Source: Acidimicrobiales bacterium (GTDB taxonomy: Bacteria > Actinomycetota > Acidimicrobiia > Acidimicrobiales > Acidimicrobilacustridaceae). Taken from it: a DNA stretch of 64,000 nucleotides. Of this stretch, positions 52,371 to 61,002 are shown in pieces. A program made the translations under genes and the position numbers. Under the pieces are notes generated by a model. It made no database searches, was not told the DNA's origin, and saw only the letters and a program-made list of their open reading frames with translations. The stretch lies in contig JALOLR010000007.1 in NCBI GenBank assembly GCA_025455885.1, forward strand, positions 1 to 64,000. The letters run 5' to 3'. Positions within the stretch are counted from its first letter, which is position 1. Each line of letters begins with the position of its first letter.

Positions 52371-53063
52371 GTGCCCACCCTCCAACAGCAGCTCCGCGCC
52401 GAGTACCGGCATCTCGACAATCGCCCACTCCCCGCCCGCTGGATCCGCCAGCACCCCGAGCTCGCCCGCTACCCGAACGGCGCTGCACTCGTAGTGACCA
52501 TCCGGGACCGCGAACGGCTCACCGACGCAGATCAGATCGTTCGAGCCCTCGCCGCGATCAGCAGCCACGACTCCAACGCAGGAACGGTCCTCCTCGAGGC
52601 GCTCTCGTGGGGACTCGGCTCCGGAATGAACCGTCGCCTCAGCGCCAACTACCGCGATGACCTCCTCGTCGAACTCTCCCTCGTGATCCTCGAAGCCGAC
52701 GATCTCGAACAGGTCGACAACCTCGCCACGCGTCTCGTACGACGAGCCCAGGCGCGTACCCGCCGCCGTCACCGCACCTCGGCAGCGACCCGCGAACGCG
52801 AAGTACAGGTCGCCCCCACCGACCTTCGGGCGCCATCGACGATGGACGTCGCCCAGCTCGCCACCGACCGCGCCCACCTCACAGCAACCATGCGCATCAT
52901 CCGCAACCACCTCGAGAACGGTCGACTCTCCGACCGGGCCTGGGAGGACTGCAGAGACGGCTGCCTCGCCCCAGCGATCGGCGGGCCGCGGCTGCAACGC
53001 GATCGCAGCCGCACCTACCGCGGCCGCCAAGCAGTGAAGGACGTTCTCGTTCATGCCTCCTAA
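52371..53063 (+). CDS. Hypothetical protein divergent from the coupling protein
   Basis: The 230-residue soluble protein has a basic central stretch (RRAQARTRRRHRTSAATRERE, about residues 125-145) and helical flanks. I recognise no family. The helical parts might resemble sigma-factor-like DNA-binding helices, but I do not claim it. The GTG start has GGAAGG upstream. It reads away from the CCGGGACC array. Confidence 0.6.
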   Translation: MPTLQQQLRAEYRHLDNRPLPARWIRQHPELARYPNGAALVVTIRDRERLTDADQIVRALAAISSHDSNAGTVLLEALSWGLGSGMNRRLSANYRDDLLVELSLVILEADDLEQVDNLATRLVRRAQARTRRRHRTSAATREREVQVAPTDLRAPSTMDVAQLATDRAHLTATMRIIRNHLENGRLSDRAWEDCRDGCLAPAIGGPRLQRDRSRTYRGRQAVKDVLVHAS

Positions 53064-53098
53064 CCAGACGGCAAGAACCCAGGTCGTCGCGACGATCG

Positions 53099-53668
53099 AT
53101 GGCCGAGGGCTCCCAGCGACGGAACGCTGAGCTCCGAGAACGTCCCACTCCCGGAAGGCAGACGACGACACGACGAGTAGCCGCCTACGCTCCCTTCGGA
53201 GACGGGCGGCGGACGCTCGCGACGGCGACCAAGGCGGCACGAACCATGCTCAGCGGCAAGCCCTACGACACCCCCGAACTGCGCGAGCTTCGGGAACGGC
53301 AGCGTCGGCTACTCGCCGGCTCCGGCCTCAACCCCAAGGCCATTGAGGGACTCCCCGAGACCATCGACCCCGTGAAGGCCGCCGCCAGCGAGATCGCCCT
53401 TCGGCGCACCGCCGAAGCGATCCTCGCGGATACCGACGGTCTCGCCGAGCACATTGAGGCCCGCGCGCGAGGAACAGAACTCGAGCTCGCCCTCGCAGTG
53501 ATCCGCGAGCGCGACGGGTGGGACCAACGGATCGTCACCCGCATCGAGAACGAGCAAGAGAATCCGCGTCCCCAGTACAGCCAGCCCCCGAAGCTCGAGG
53601 ACCTACTCAAGGACTGGGCGCTCCTCGTGCACCTAGCGGATGCTCTCGCAGCCCACGCCGAGTTCTAG
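53099..53668 (+). CDS. Hypothetical helical protein
   Basis: The 189-residue protein has a basic start and a long charged helical part (ELRELRERQRRLLAGSGLNP, then AASEIALRRTAEAILADTDG). The end is KLEDLLKDWALLVHLADAL. The family is unknown. It follows the 52371 gene after 35 nt and may be in the same unit. It converges on the 53690 gene with a 21-nt gap. Confidence 0.55.
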   Translation: MAEGSQRRNAELRERPTPGRQTTTRRVAAYAPFGDGRRTLATATKAARTMLSGKPYDTPELRELRERQRRLLAGSGLNPKAIEGLPETIDPVKAAASEIALRRTAEAILADTDGLAEHIEARARGTELELALAVIRERDGWDQRIVTRIENEQENPRPQYSQPPKLEDLLKDWALLVHLADALAAHAEF

Positions 53669-53689
53669 CCAGCCGACCGACTGAGGTGG

Positions 53690-54319
53690 CTATCGACGCC
53701 CGCTGTGGCGCTCAATCAGCTTCTGCAGGTTCTTCGCCCCCTTGGCGCTGACACCCGCGCCAACTGCTGCTGCCGGCAACGCTGACAGCTGATCGGCCGT
53801 CCATCCCGACAGGCCAGCAACGATCCGATCAGCTTGCCGCTTCCCGTAGCTGTCACCGAACCCGTTGTTGCCGTAGAACGCGAGGCGCTCAACCGTCTCA
53901 GTCAGCTCCGCCGGGTACTCGGCCGGCTCGCCTGTGGCCAGGTCCTCGGCACCGACTACCGCCGCCCAGCCTGACAGCGGCACGCTGAAGCCTTCCACGG
54001 CCACCAGAGACGATCGTCGGCCCAGGTTCTGGGCGTACTCGAGGTCCTCGAGCTGGACGCAGTAGGCCAGCACCGGCCGTCCGGGCCGAGCACCACGGGA
54101 GCGTCTGGTGGTGTGGTCGTGCGCTCGGGCGAACTGCTCCAACGCCCCGTGCCCGATCGAATCGATGGTGTTCGTGACGACGACGGCTCGGGCTCCGCCC
54201 TCGTCTCTGCACCGGTCCTCGACCCAGTCGATCGCAAGAGCCGCCGCCTGGTCCCAGTCCATGTCGTCGCGCTCGGGAACCCACGCCGCCTGATCGATAG
54301 CCACCTTCACCGGGTTCAT
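53690..54319 (-). CDS. Hypothetical protein
   Basis: The 209-residue protein has a Rossmann-like beginning (AVVVTNTIDSIGHGALEQFARAHDHTT) and a middle VLAYCVQLEDLEYAQNLGR. The C-terminal part resembles a helix-hairpin-helix (LSALPAAAVGAGVSAKGAKNLQKLIERHSG), which might bind DNA. The ATG at 54319 has GGGAGGAG upstream. I know no family. It lies next to the toxin-antitoxin-like pair. Confidence 0.6.
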   Translation of the reverse strand: MNPVKVAIDQAAWVPERDDMDWDQAAALAIDWVEDRCRDEGGARAVVVTNTIDSIGHGALEQFARAHDHTTRRSRGARPGRPVLAYCVQLEDLEYAQNLGRRSSLVAVEGFSVPLSGWAAVVGAEDLATGEPAEYPAELTETVERLAFYGNNGFGDSYGKRQADRIVAGLSGWTADQLSALPAAAVGAGVSAKGAKNLQKLIERHSGRR

Positions 54320-54452
54320 CCTCGGACGCTCCTCCCGGGAGTCGGCCGGGTCGGGGCGGCCCAGCGCTGCGCCGAGCGTACGCCGAGAGTGCGACAGCCC
54401 CGGTCCCTGCTGACGTCCGAGAAGCGAGCCTTCCCGGCATGGTGCCGTCCGG

Positions 54453-54926
54453 CTAGTCCTGGTCGGTCGGACAGACCCGGTGTTCTGGATCCCACCACAC
54501 GACGTGAAACACGTCGGCCACAACGAAGCCCCAGAGCCGGCCAAGGCCCCCATCCCGAAACCGGAAGATCTCCGACTCAAACACCTCGTCTAGTCGGAGC
54601 TGACCGAGGCGCTTCTGGGCCTCATCGCACAGCGAGTCCACCGGCTGGAAGTGGTGCTTCTTGTGCCTACGCCTCGACCCGGTTTGGTCGGACCAGATCT
54701 CGTTCCACTTCCGGCGCCCGTGATGACAGAACAAACCCATGACCTGATGGGATGCCTCTCCGTCCGTGTGGAAACCCCAGGGACCCTCGTACGTTGTGTC
54801 TGCGTACTCGAACGAGAAGCGCGCGTACATCTGCCCGGCCGACGGACCACTCGATCGGCCCTTGGGCGTTCGGCTTGGCTTCCCTACCTCGGCCGTAGAC
54901 GACGGTCGTCGATCCCGCTTCGCCAT
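54453..54926 (-). CDS. Candidate partner (toxin?) of the Panacea-domain protein
   Basis: The 157-residue protein has a basic start, a middle with His and Cys residues (GLFCHHGRRKWNEIWSDQTG), and a strongly patterned end (GRLWGFVVADVFHVVWWDPEHRVCP). The end has the look of an alpha/beta fold in which a strand pair is followed by DPEHRV. Such ends occur in uncharacterised proteins. It starts 9 nt after the stop of the Panacea-domain gene, the typical organisation of a toxin-antitoxin pair. Confidence 0.6.
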   Translation of the reverse strand: MAKRDRRPSSTAEVGKPSRTPKGRSSGPSAGQMYARFSFEYADTTYEGPWGFHTDGEASHQVMGLFCHHGRRKWNEIWSDQTGSRRRHKKHHFQPVDSLCDEAQKRLGQLRLDEVFESEIFRFRDGGLGRLWGFVVADVFHVVWWDPEHRVCPTDQD

Positions 54927-54935
54927 TCCGTCGAC

Positions 54936-55412
54936 TCAGTCGTCCCAGGTGATCTCGTCGATCGGCCGAGCCTCATCGTCACGATCGAGAGCCGAGTAGT
55001 ACTCCTGCATGAGATCGGTGTCGATCGGCCGGTTGCTCCGCGCCGTTGCCGACAGGTCACCGCGTGCGTTCACCCACGGGGCTTCCGCATGCGTGAGGGC
55101 ACTCAGGCGACGGCCATCAAGATGTCCGTAGCTTCCGAGCACCGCATCGATCGTCTCACGTTCATCCTTCGACAGGCCTGGACCCCGCTTGGGCCACGGG
55201 GGGACCACCCGAAACGATCCGCGATGTACATCGAACAGCTCGTACACCACGGGGCCGTTCGCCCACGCCTGGATCTCCTCTTCGAAGAGCAGCTTCTCGT
55301 CCCACACGAGGTGCCAAGCCTGCGAGTAGTAGACGAGCTTCTGCAGCTTCATCGTCGACATGGGCCCGGCCTGCTCGAGGATGTAAGCCGCTACGTCGTG
55401 AACACTCGCCAT
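54936..55412 (-). CDS. Panacea-domain (SocA-like, DUF4065) antitoxin
   Basis: The 158-residue protein has the Panacea domain signature: VAAYILEQAGPMSTMKLQKLVYYSQAWHL, EEEIQAWANGPVVYELFDVHRG, and VLGSYGHLDGRRLSALTHAEAPW. Panacea (PanA) proteins neutralise unrelated toxins encoded beside them and include the SocA proteolytic adaptor. The gene is first in a two-gene unit with 54453-54926. The start has GAGG upstream. Confidence 0.85.
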   Translation of the reverse strand: MASVHDVAAYILEQAGPMSTMKLQKLVYYSQAWHLVWDEKLLFEEEIQAWANGPVVYELFDVHRGSFRVVPPWPKRGPGLSKDERETIDAVLGSYGHLDGRRLSALTHAEAPWVNARGDLSATARSNRPIDTDLMQEYYSALDRDDEARPIDEITWDD

Positions 55413-55750
55413 CTCGCCACCTCGTCCCCCTGGTCCTCGGGCCGACTAGGTCCCCCCGAGTAGGCCCCACCCGCTGCTCAGGCCTGATCACAACGGTACA
55501 CGGGCCCGCGCGAGCAGCCCGCCATGACTTTCGACACCCGGGAGTGCTCAGTTCTCGGCGCTCAGCCACGGTGCTGCCGCCGTCGTCACCCGCTGCAACT
55601 GCTTCGCCCGAGCGATCGCTCAGCCGGATGGCAGCCCACCACTGGTAGTACCACTGGCACGGCGGTTCAGATCTGCGCAGATGTCGGAGGCCCTGCCCGC
55701 TGTCGAATCCGATCCCTAGCTCGGGTCCGATCGTGCATGCCAACTGTCGA
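55413..55750. other. Intergenic region before the Panacea gene
   Basis: This 338-nt gap lies between the type III Res stop and the Panacea start. It probably holds the promoter of the toxin-antitoxin-like pair and the terminator for Res. I see no named motif, tRNA or convincing reading frame. Confidence 0.5.
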
Positions 55751-58276
55751 TCACAAATACGGCACCGCAACGGCGGAGTCGTACAGCGCAGACACCTGCG
55801 CACCATCGAAGTCGCGGACGGCTTCTCGCACCCCTGGCTCGAGCAGGTCGAGCACGCGCAAGCTCCCGTCGCTCCCCTTCGCGACCGACACGACGCGGAT
55901 GTACCGGTTGCCATGGGCCTCGGCGAAGTCGGCCAGCGCTCGGAGCTTGCACTTCGCATCGGCGAGGTGGTCACCATGGGGGTCGACGATCGACGCGGCG
56001 AGCGAGCCGTCATCACGGCGCGACACGATCACGAAGTCGACCTGGAGGCTGCTCCATGCCCCGGCGTCGTTCCGGTACGCGATCCGTAGGGCGTTCGGGG
56101 TGGCTCGTGATGGGTTGCGGTACCAGGCAACGAACGAAGGCCGGTTGGTCTCCGTGGTGACGACCTTGGTCTCCCAATCGTTGAGGTCGGCGGGGTACTG
56201 GCCATCAGCGTCGGAGTAGAGATGGCCGCCGAAGGTGGGGAGGTCGGCGCCGTTCCCGTTCTTGGTGGCGGCCTTGTCGTTGGCCCGGAGCTCGATGGTC
56301 ACGGCTTCGGGTGCGCCGGTCTGCTCCTGGACCTTCCGGTACGCGTCCCGGGTGGCGCCGGTGGTGTTGCTGATCTCGACGGAGAACGTGGCCAGGTGCT
56401 CCTGGACGAACTCGGTGGCAGCAACCTCAACACTGGCGATCACTCCGTCGACCCGCAGGAGTGCTGCGACGTGGACCCGGATGTTGAGGCGGCTCTCCTC
56501 AGGATCGGCCTTGGCCACTCGGTGGGCGTAGTAGCCCTTGCCGACTCCCTCTCGAACGGAGTTGAGGATCTTGCGGGTGTCGCGGTCGAGGTCCTTGATG
56601 TGGGTTTCGAGCAGCCGGGAGGTGACCTCTGCGGTCTGGCCCACGGGGTCGACACCTTCTCGGCGAACGATCGCGGTGCGGAGGTCCTCGATCTGGGCGT
56701 CGACCGCGTCGGCGTATTCGGCGGCCAGCCCGTCGAGGCGGGCGTTGAGGCGCTTGGTCAGCAGAGCGTCGGCGTCGGGTACCAGGGCGGGGCCAGTGCC
56801 GTCGTCGGCGAGGAGCCGCACCAGGTTCTTGGCGCGACGCAGGGGGCTGGCTGATGGGTCGGGGGTGGGGATGCTGGGCAGAGTCTCGAGGAACTCGAAA
56901 ACCTCGGGATCGAGGTTCGGGTTGCGGTCGAACACCATCGGGGCCCTCACCACCAGCGGGCCGACCTCGTGCTGTGCATCGGCACCGTTGCCTTCGAGTT
57001 CGTCCTTGATGGCAGCGAGCTTCTTGGAGTCGAACAGCGGCAGGTAGCACGTCACCGAGTTGAGGACGTCGTCAGTGGCGATGCGGTGCGCGAGCGGCTG
57101 GCGGACCATGCGCCCGATCACCTGGGCGATGTGGGTGGCATCACTCGCCGGGCGCTCCGAGTAGAGGACCTCGGCTCGCGGGCAGTCCCACCCAGTGGAG
57201 ATCGCCTCCTTGGCGAGCACGACCCTGATGTCGGTGTCTCCCTGGATCGATTCGGCCGGAACCCAATCGATGGTGCGGGACCCCAGCACGATGGGCTCAT
57301 GCTCACCAAACACATGGGCGATGGCGTCGGAATCGAGATCGGGCCACTCCGACTCGATGACCGACACCATCTCGGTGAGCTTCGCCTCATTGGCTTTGTC
57401 CGGCACCTGCACGACCAGCGCCGGCAGCACCTCCGGCTCCCCCTCGGCAACCGAGTACGCCGCCCAGCGCTGCTCAAAGGTGCGGGTGGCCTTCACCGCA
57501 TCACGCAACAACGTGGTGGAGAAGGTCCCCTTCTCATCGGGCTGCTCAAGGCCGATCTCGTCCTTCACCAGGCCCGAAGCGCGCACCTGATCGATGGCGA
57601 CTTCGACGTCGGGATAGCGGGTGCGATCCGTCGTCTGGCCCATGGCCTTGGTGAAGCGATCGATGGTGGCGGAGATGCCCCACACCGTGGGGACCGGTGG
57701 GTTGGAGCCGGGCTCGCCGTGGATCAGGCGCTGCACGATCGTCTTGCGGTCGGACGCCTGCTTCATCCCTCGGTGCGCTTCGTCGAGGATGAGGTGCAGG
57801 GTCGTCTTCCCGTTGGCGATGGTGCTGGCCAGGACCTCCCAGAACGATGCCTGGCGGAGGTTCGTGCCGGATTGTACAAGTCGGCTCTTCTTCGAGAGCT
57901 TCTGAATGTTCAGGAAGTACACCCGACCCGGGTCAAGCGCCGGGTTGAGGAAGCCGTCATCGATCTCGACCAGCGCCCGCGGAGCGAGCAGGTCCGAGGC
58001 GGTGAGCATGCGGTTACGGGTCTGACGGTTCAGTGCGGGGTCGTCGGTGATCCACAAGAACGTGGCCTGCGGATCAGGGTCGACACCGAGATCGGCCGAC
58101 CCGAACAACAGTGCCTCGACCACCGCAGTCGCGATCACCGTCTTGCCGGACCCGGTGATGGCCGACAGAGCGAACGACGAGCGATAGCCGTTCGACCAAT
58201 CACTCCTCGCCCGCTCCAGCCGGTCCAGCACCTCGATGGCCGCCGAGCGCTGGTAGTCCATGAGCTCGTAACGCAT
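55751..58276 (-). CDS. res: Type III restriction enzyme, Res subunit
   Basis: The 841-residue protein is a superfamily 2 helicase-nuclease with Walker A ITGSGKT (about residues 40-46), DEAH (LILDEAHRG) and a later helicase motif VIGRMVRQP. A C-terminal domain contains DFVIV and IVDPHGDHLADAKCKL, expected to be the PD-(D/E)XK-like nuclease. It cuts DNA with the Mod subunit when two sites face each other. The start overlaps the Mod stop by one base (TGATG). Confidence 0.93.
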   Translation of the reverse strand: MRYELMDYQRSAAIEVLDRLERARSDWSNGYRSSFALSAITGSGKTVIATAVVEALLFGSADLGVDPDPQATFLWITDDPALNRQTRNRMLTASDLLAPRALVEIDDGFLNPALDPGRVYFLNIQKLSKKSRLVQSGTNLRQASFWEVLASTIANGKTTLHLILDEAHRGMKQASDRKTIVQRLIHGEPGSNPPVPTVWGISATIDRFTKAMGQTTDRTRYPDVEVAIDQVRASGLVKDEIGLEQPDEKGTFSTTLLRDAVKATRTFEQRWAAYSVAEGEPEVLPALVVQVPDKANEAKLTEMVSVIESEWPDLDSDAIAHVFGEHEPIVLGSRTIDWVPAESIQGDTDIRVVLAKEAISTGWDCPRAEVLYSERPASDATHIAQVIGRMVRQPLAHRIATDDVLNSVTCYLPLFDSKKLAAIKDELEGNGADAQHEVGPLVVRAPMVFDRNPNLDPEVFEFLETLPSIPTPDPSASPLRRAKNLVRLLADDGTGPALVPDADALLTKRLNARLDGLAAEYADAVDAQIEDLRTAIVRREGVDPVGQTAEVTSRLLETHIKDLDRDTRKILNSVREGVGKGYYAHRVAKADPEESRLNIRVHVAALLRVDGVIASVEVAATEFVQEHLATFSVEISNTTGATRDAYRKVQEQTGAPEAVTIELRANDKAATKNGNGADLPTFGGHLYSDADGQYPADLNDWETKVVTTETNRPSFVAWYRNPSRATPNALRIAYRNDAGAWSSLQVDFVIVSRRDDGSLAASIVDPHGDHLADAKCKLRALADFAEAHGNRYIRVVSVAKGSDGSLRVLDLLEPGVREAVRDFDGAQVSALYDSAVAVPYL

Positions 58277-60408
58277 CAGACGAGGCCCTCGTTGATCCGG
58301 AACGTCGTCAGGTAGTTCTCGTAGAGCCGGATCACGTCGAGGTGCCCGGGCAGCTCAGCCGAGATCCCGGCAAAGGTGGCCTGCGAGTCGGTGACCACGA
58401 ACGCGGTGGTCGCCGTCGCTGGGAGGTTCTCCACGAAAACTCGCCACCGGTCGGCGTTGAACAGGACGCCGTACTGCTCGGTCCACGTGTACGGCTTCCG
58501 CCGGCCGGCCGGGTCGAGACACGCGTCGATCACCGGGCCTCGGCTCCCAGCTCGCATCCACAGCAACGGCCCGATCGCCTCGAACGCAAGGTCGAGCTCG
58601 ACGTCGTCCGGGTCCTGGTAGGTCAGCTCGACGAACTCGACGTTCTCGTCGAAGCCCTCCGCCATCGGGAACTCGTCGGTGAACTTGTAGTCACCCTTCA
58701 CTGGCTGGCCATCCGGCGTGAGGCCGGTGACGGCCGCTGTGATCCGGGGTCGGGTGATGTGCTCGAAGATCCCGAGCGCCTCCCACTCCGGATCACCGGG
58801 GCGGTAGCCCTGCTTGCGGAGCGAACCGGCCTCACTCGCTGAGACTTCGTTGTTCGTGACGCAAATAGAACGGCGTCGGCCGCCGTCCTCTCGGTTCAGC
58901 CGAGCGACAGCGTGCGCTGTGGTTCCCGACCCGCCGAAGAAGTCCAGCACCACGGCCTCGGGGTATTCACCGACTGCGATGCGGAGTGAGTCCTCGACGG
59001 CGTAGAGCGACTTGGGAAACGGGAAGCGCTGGTTCGGGATCAATGCGTTCAGCAAGGTGGTTCCGTACCGCTGAGCGTCGTGAGAAGCGAAGTCCCACTG
59101 GGTCAGCGGCATCCGTCGCTTCCCCGTCGGGTATCGGGCGATCACGCTCCCGTCGTCGTTGCGCCCTGTGACGATCGCTCGGCCCTCCTCGATATCGGCG
59201 ATCGGTCCAGTCCGTAGGTACGAGACCACGTACTCCTGATGGCCGCCAGGTTGATGGCGGCCCAGCCGGACGTACCCGTTCTGAAGTCGTTGTTCGAACG
59301 CCTCGCGGGTGAGAGCCCAGTTCATCTCCGTCCCGTCCTCGCGAACTGGGAACACGGACGCACAACCCGGTCGCTCCGGCGCCTCTCTGCGGTCCTTGTC
59401 GCTCGGCAGAGGGTCACCCGTTCCTACGATCTGTCGTGATTCGATGTCTACATAGACCGGGTAGAACTGCGATCGCCCACCCTTCGAAGTCCCCCGCCGG
59501 GATTCGAGATCTCGTCGTCGGAACGGCTCCCACTCGACCGGGACCGATTCGTCCGAGTCCGGTGCCATCGGCTGGATCGTGACCTCCCCGAACTGCAAGA
59601 AGAAGAGGTACTCGTTTGTCCGGGAGAACTCGGACTTCCGTCCAGTGCCCGCAGGGTTGATGACCGAGCTCACCATCTGGGTCCGACTTCCCGCGAAGGT
59701 CTGGTCGAGCAGGAGCCCGAGCCGGTGAACCTCCTTCTCGTCGATGGTGACGATGAGGACCGAGCGCTCCGGGTTCAACAGCTCCTTCGCCAGAAGGAGC
59801 CGGCGTTCCATGAAGGCGAGCCACTTGCTGTGGCGGTAGGCGTCGGTGTCGTCGACGTAGTTGTTGTCGTACTTCCAGTCGCGGGCCCCGGTGTTGTATG
59901 GCGGGTCGATGTAGATGCAGTCGACCTTGCCGGCGTGGGTGAACTGGAGCGCCTCGAGCACGTGGTGGTTCTCGCCCTTGATCACCACGTGGGCGGGCTT
60001 GTCGCTACCACGGTCGACCGAGCCGAGCCGGCGGAGCCCGGGGTAGATCGGTTCGCCGAAGTCGGCGATCACGACCAGCTCATCGACTCTGAGATGCTCG
60101 TCGTCCGAAGCCGCGACCTCTTCAGTCGTGAGCTTCGACCCGTCCGGGTGCCTGACCTTCCGGATCGTCGCTGTGCCTTTGCGGACGTTCATCACCTGGT
60201 AGGTCGCACTGGCCGCGTCGTCGCGGAGAGCGACCTTCGCGCCGGCCCGCACCGGGTGCTCGGGAAGCCGGACCCGTTCCGGTAGGTGCGATTCGAATAC
60301 CAGCCCAAAGGTGCGCTTAGCACGAAGGCGATCGATGTGGGCGCGCAGATCGGCCCGCAGCGCCGGGTCCTCCACCCGCCCTAGGAGACCATCGAGCTCG
60401 TCCGCCAT
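58276..60408 (-). CDS. mod: Type III DNA methyltransferase, Mod subunit
   Basis: The 710-residue beta-class N6-adenine methyltransferase has DPPYNTG (about residues 168-174) and the SAM motif DFFGGSGTTAHAV (about 488-500). The target-recognition part lies between them. It recognises the site for the Res subunit and methylates one strand. It is the last gene before the right att site, and 293 nt separate its start from the tRNA. The recognition sequence cannot be derived from the text. Confidence 0.93.
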   Translation of the reverse strand: MADELDGLLGRVEDPALRADLRAHIDRLRAKRTFGLVFESHLPERVRLPEHPVRAGAKVALRDDAASATYQVMNVRKGTATIRKVRHPDGSKLTTEEVAASDDEHLRVDELVVIADFGEPIYPGLRRLGSVDRGSDKPAHVVIKGENHHVLEALQFTHAGKVDCIYIDPPYNTGARDWKYDNNYVDDTDAYRHSKWLAFMERRLLLAKELLNPERSVLIVTIDEKEVHRLGLLLDQTFAGSRTQMVSSVINPAGTGRKSEFSRTNEYLFFLQFGEVTIQPMAPDSDESVPVEWEPFRRRDLESRRGTSKGGRSQFYPVYVDIESRQIVGTGDPLPSDKDRREAPERPGCASVFPVREDGTEMNWALTREAFEQRLQNGYVRLGRHQPGGHQEYVVSYLRTGPIADIEEGRAIVTGRNDDGSVIARYPTGKRRMPLTQWDFASHDAQRYGTTLLNALIPNQRFPFPKSLYAVEDSLRIAVGEYPEAVVLDFFGGSGTTAHAVARLNREDGGRRRSICVTNNEVSASEAGSLRKQGYRPGDPEWEALGIFEHITRPRITAAVTGLTPDGQPVKGDYKFTDEFPMAEGFDENVEFVELTYQDPDDVELDLAFEAIGPLLWMRAGSRGPVIDACLDPAGRRKPYTWTEQYGVLFNADRWRVFVENLPATATTAFVVTDSQATFAGISAELPGHLDVIRLYENYLTTFRINEGLV

Positions 60409-60610
60409 GACCGCACGACACTACGACAGCCTGTGTCGGTGGTCCTCGACCTGTGTCCTGCTGTCACGGCGAGTGCGGTGAGTGTCCCGGTCGTTGAGGG
60501 GTTCGATCGCTGTGAGGCGGTGCGTCTGCGATGACCGGGTGCTGGTTCGACGCGGGCCCCCAGCACACACCACTCCGTCCACGGATTTCCAGCGGCGTCC
60601 GTAGCGGTAC

Positions 60611-60644
60611 GTGCAGCCTGTTTGGCTGCACCTTTGGCTGCACC
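60611..60644 (+). repeat. Right arm-type repeats (GGCTGCACC)
   Basis: GGCTGCACC occurs at 60624-60632 and 60636-60644, with the same 12-bp period and direction as at the left end. One inverted copy (GTGCAGCCT) lies at 60611-60619. The right pair ends 58 bp before the att core. The rest of the gap 60409-60701 shows nothing else that I can name apart from the mod promoter that it must contain. Confidence 0.6.
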
Positions 60645-60701
60645 TGGGGTCATTTCGAGCCGGCAGCCCGTCGCCTCACCGCTCTGACCTGGCCTTATCT
60701 C

Positions 60702-60744
60702 GCGCGCTCGGAGGGACTCGAACCCCCAACCTTCTGATCCGTAG
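60702..60744 (-). other. attR: Right att site, 3' half of tRNA-Arg
   Basis: This 43-bp sequence is identical to 265-307. It reaches from 2 bp past the mature tRNA 3' end into the anticodon loop, so crossover here leaves a complete tRNA gene at the junction. Confidence 0.88.
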
Positions 60745-60776
60745 TCAGATGCTCTATCCAATTGAGCTACGAGCGC
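60704..60776 (-). tRNA. tRNA-Arg(ACG)
   Basis: The 73-nt cloverleaf on the minus strand has acceptor stem GCGCTCG/CGAGCGC, the T-loop stretch GGTTCGAGTCC, and anticodon loop CTACGGA with anticodon ACG. CCA is not encoded. It is intact and serves as the integration site of the element. Confidence 0.95.
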
Positions 60777-60901
60777 TGGTGTGGCCCGGTGACTGTACCG
60801 GGCGCCGGGTCGGGAAGGCCAACGGATCACCTCGTGCACGTGCGGCGCCGTGCGGGCCGGGAACGGACGTGGGCCCCGCCGAAGCAGGGCCCACGGTCAG
60901 C

Positions 60902-60989
60902 GGAGAGGGTGGGATTTGAACCCACGGACGAGTTGCCCCGTCACCTCCTTAGCAGGGAGGCCCGATCGACCGGACTCCGGCACCTCTCC
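60902..60989 (-). tRNA. tRNA-Ser(GCT)
   Basis: The 88-nt class II tRNA with a long variable arm has acceptor GGAGAGG/CCTCTCC and anticodon loop CTGCTAA (anticodon GCT). CCA is not encoded. It lies outside the element, 125 nt upstream of the tRNA-Arg. Confidence 0.93.
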
Positions 60990-61002
60990 AGGCCCGGAAA
61001 GA

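Larger units (their letters stand above)
265..60744. mobile_element. Putative integrative and conjugative element of about 60.4 kb in tRNA-Arg(ACG)
   Basis: The element is bounded by a 43-bp direct repeat (265-307 and 60702-60744), with paired GGCTGCACC arm-like repeats just inside each end. It encodes a tyrosine integrase, an excisionase-like protein, a MobF relaxase, a VirD4-type coupling protein, VirB4/SCO6880 ATPases, a VirB6-like protein, a pilin-like protein and a cell-wall hydrolase, so it has the parts expected of a conjugative element. Cargo includes a Tad pilus operon, ArdC, a type III restriction-modification system and a Panacea-type pair. The integrase lies about 19 kb from the nearer end, which is unusual. 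The left 19 kb could therefore be a later insertion or part of a composite element. Confidence 0.78.

Noticed and set aside
60381..60839. A 152-residue reading frame across the tRNA-Arg on the minus strand
   Set aside because: It contains the well-known translated-tRNA artefact (GSEGWGFESLRA). The frame is explained by the tRNA gene and arm repeats.
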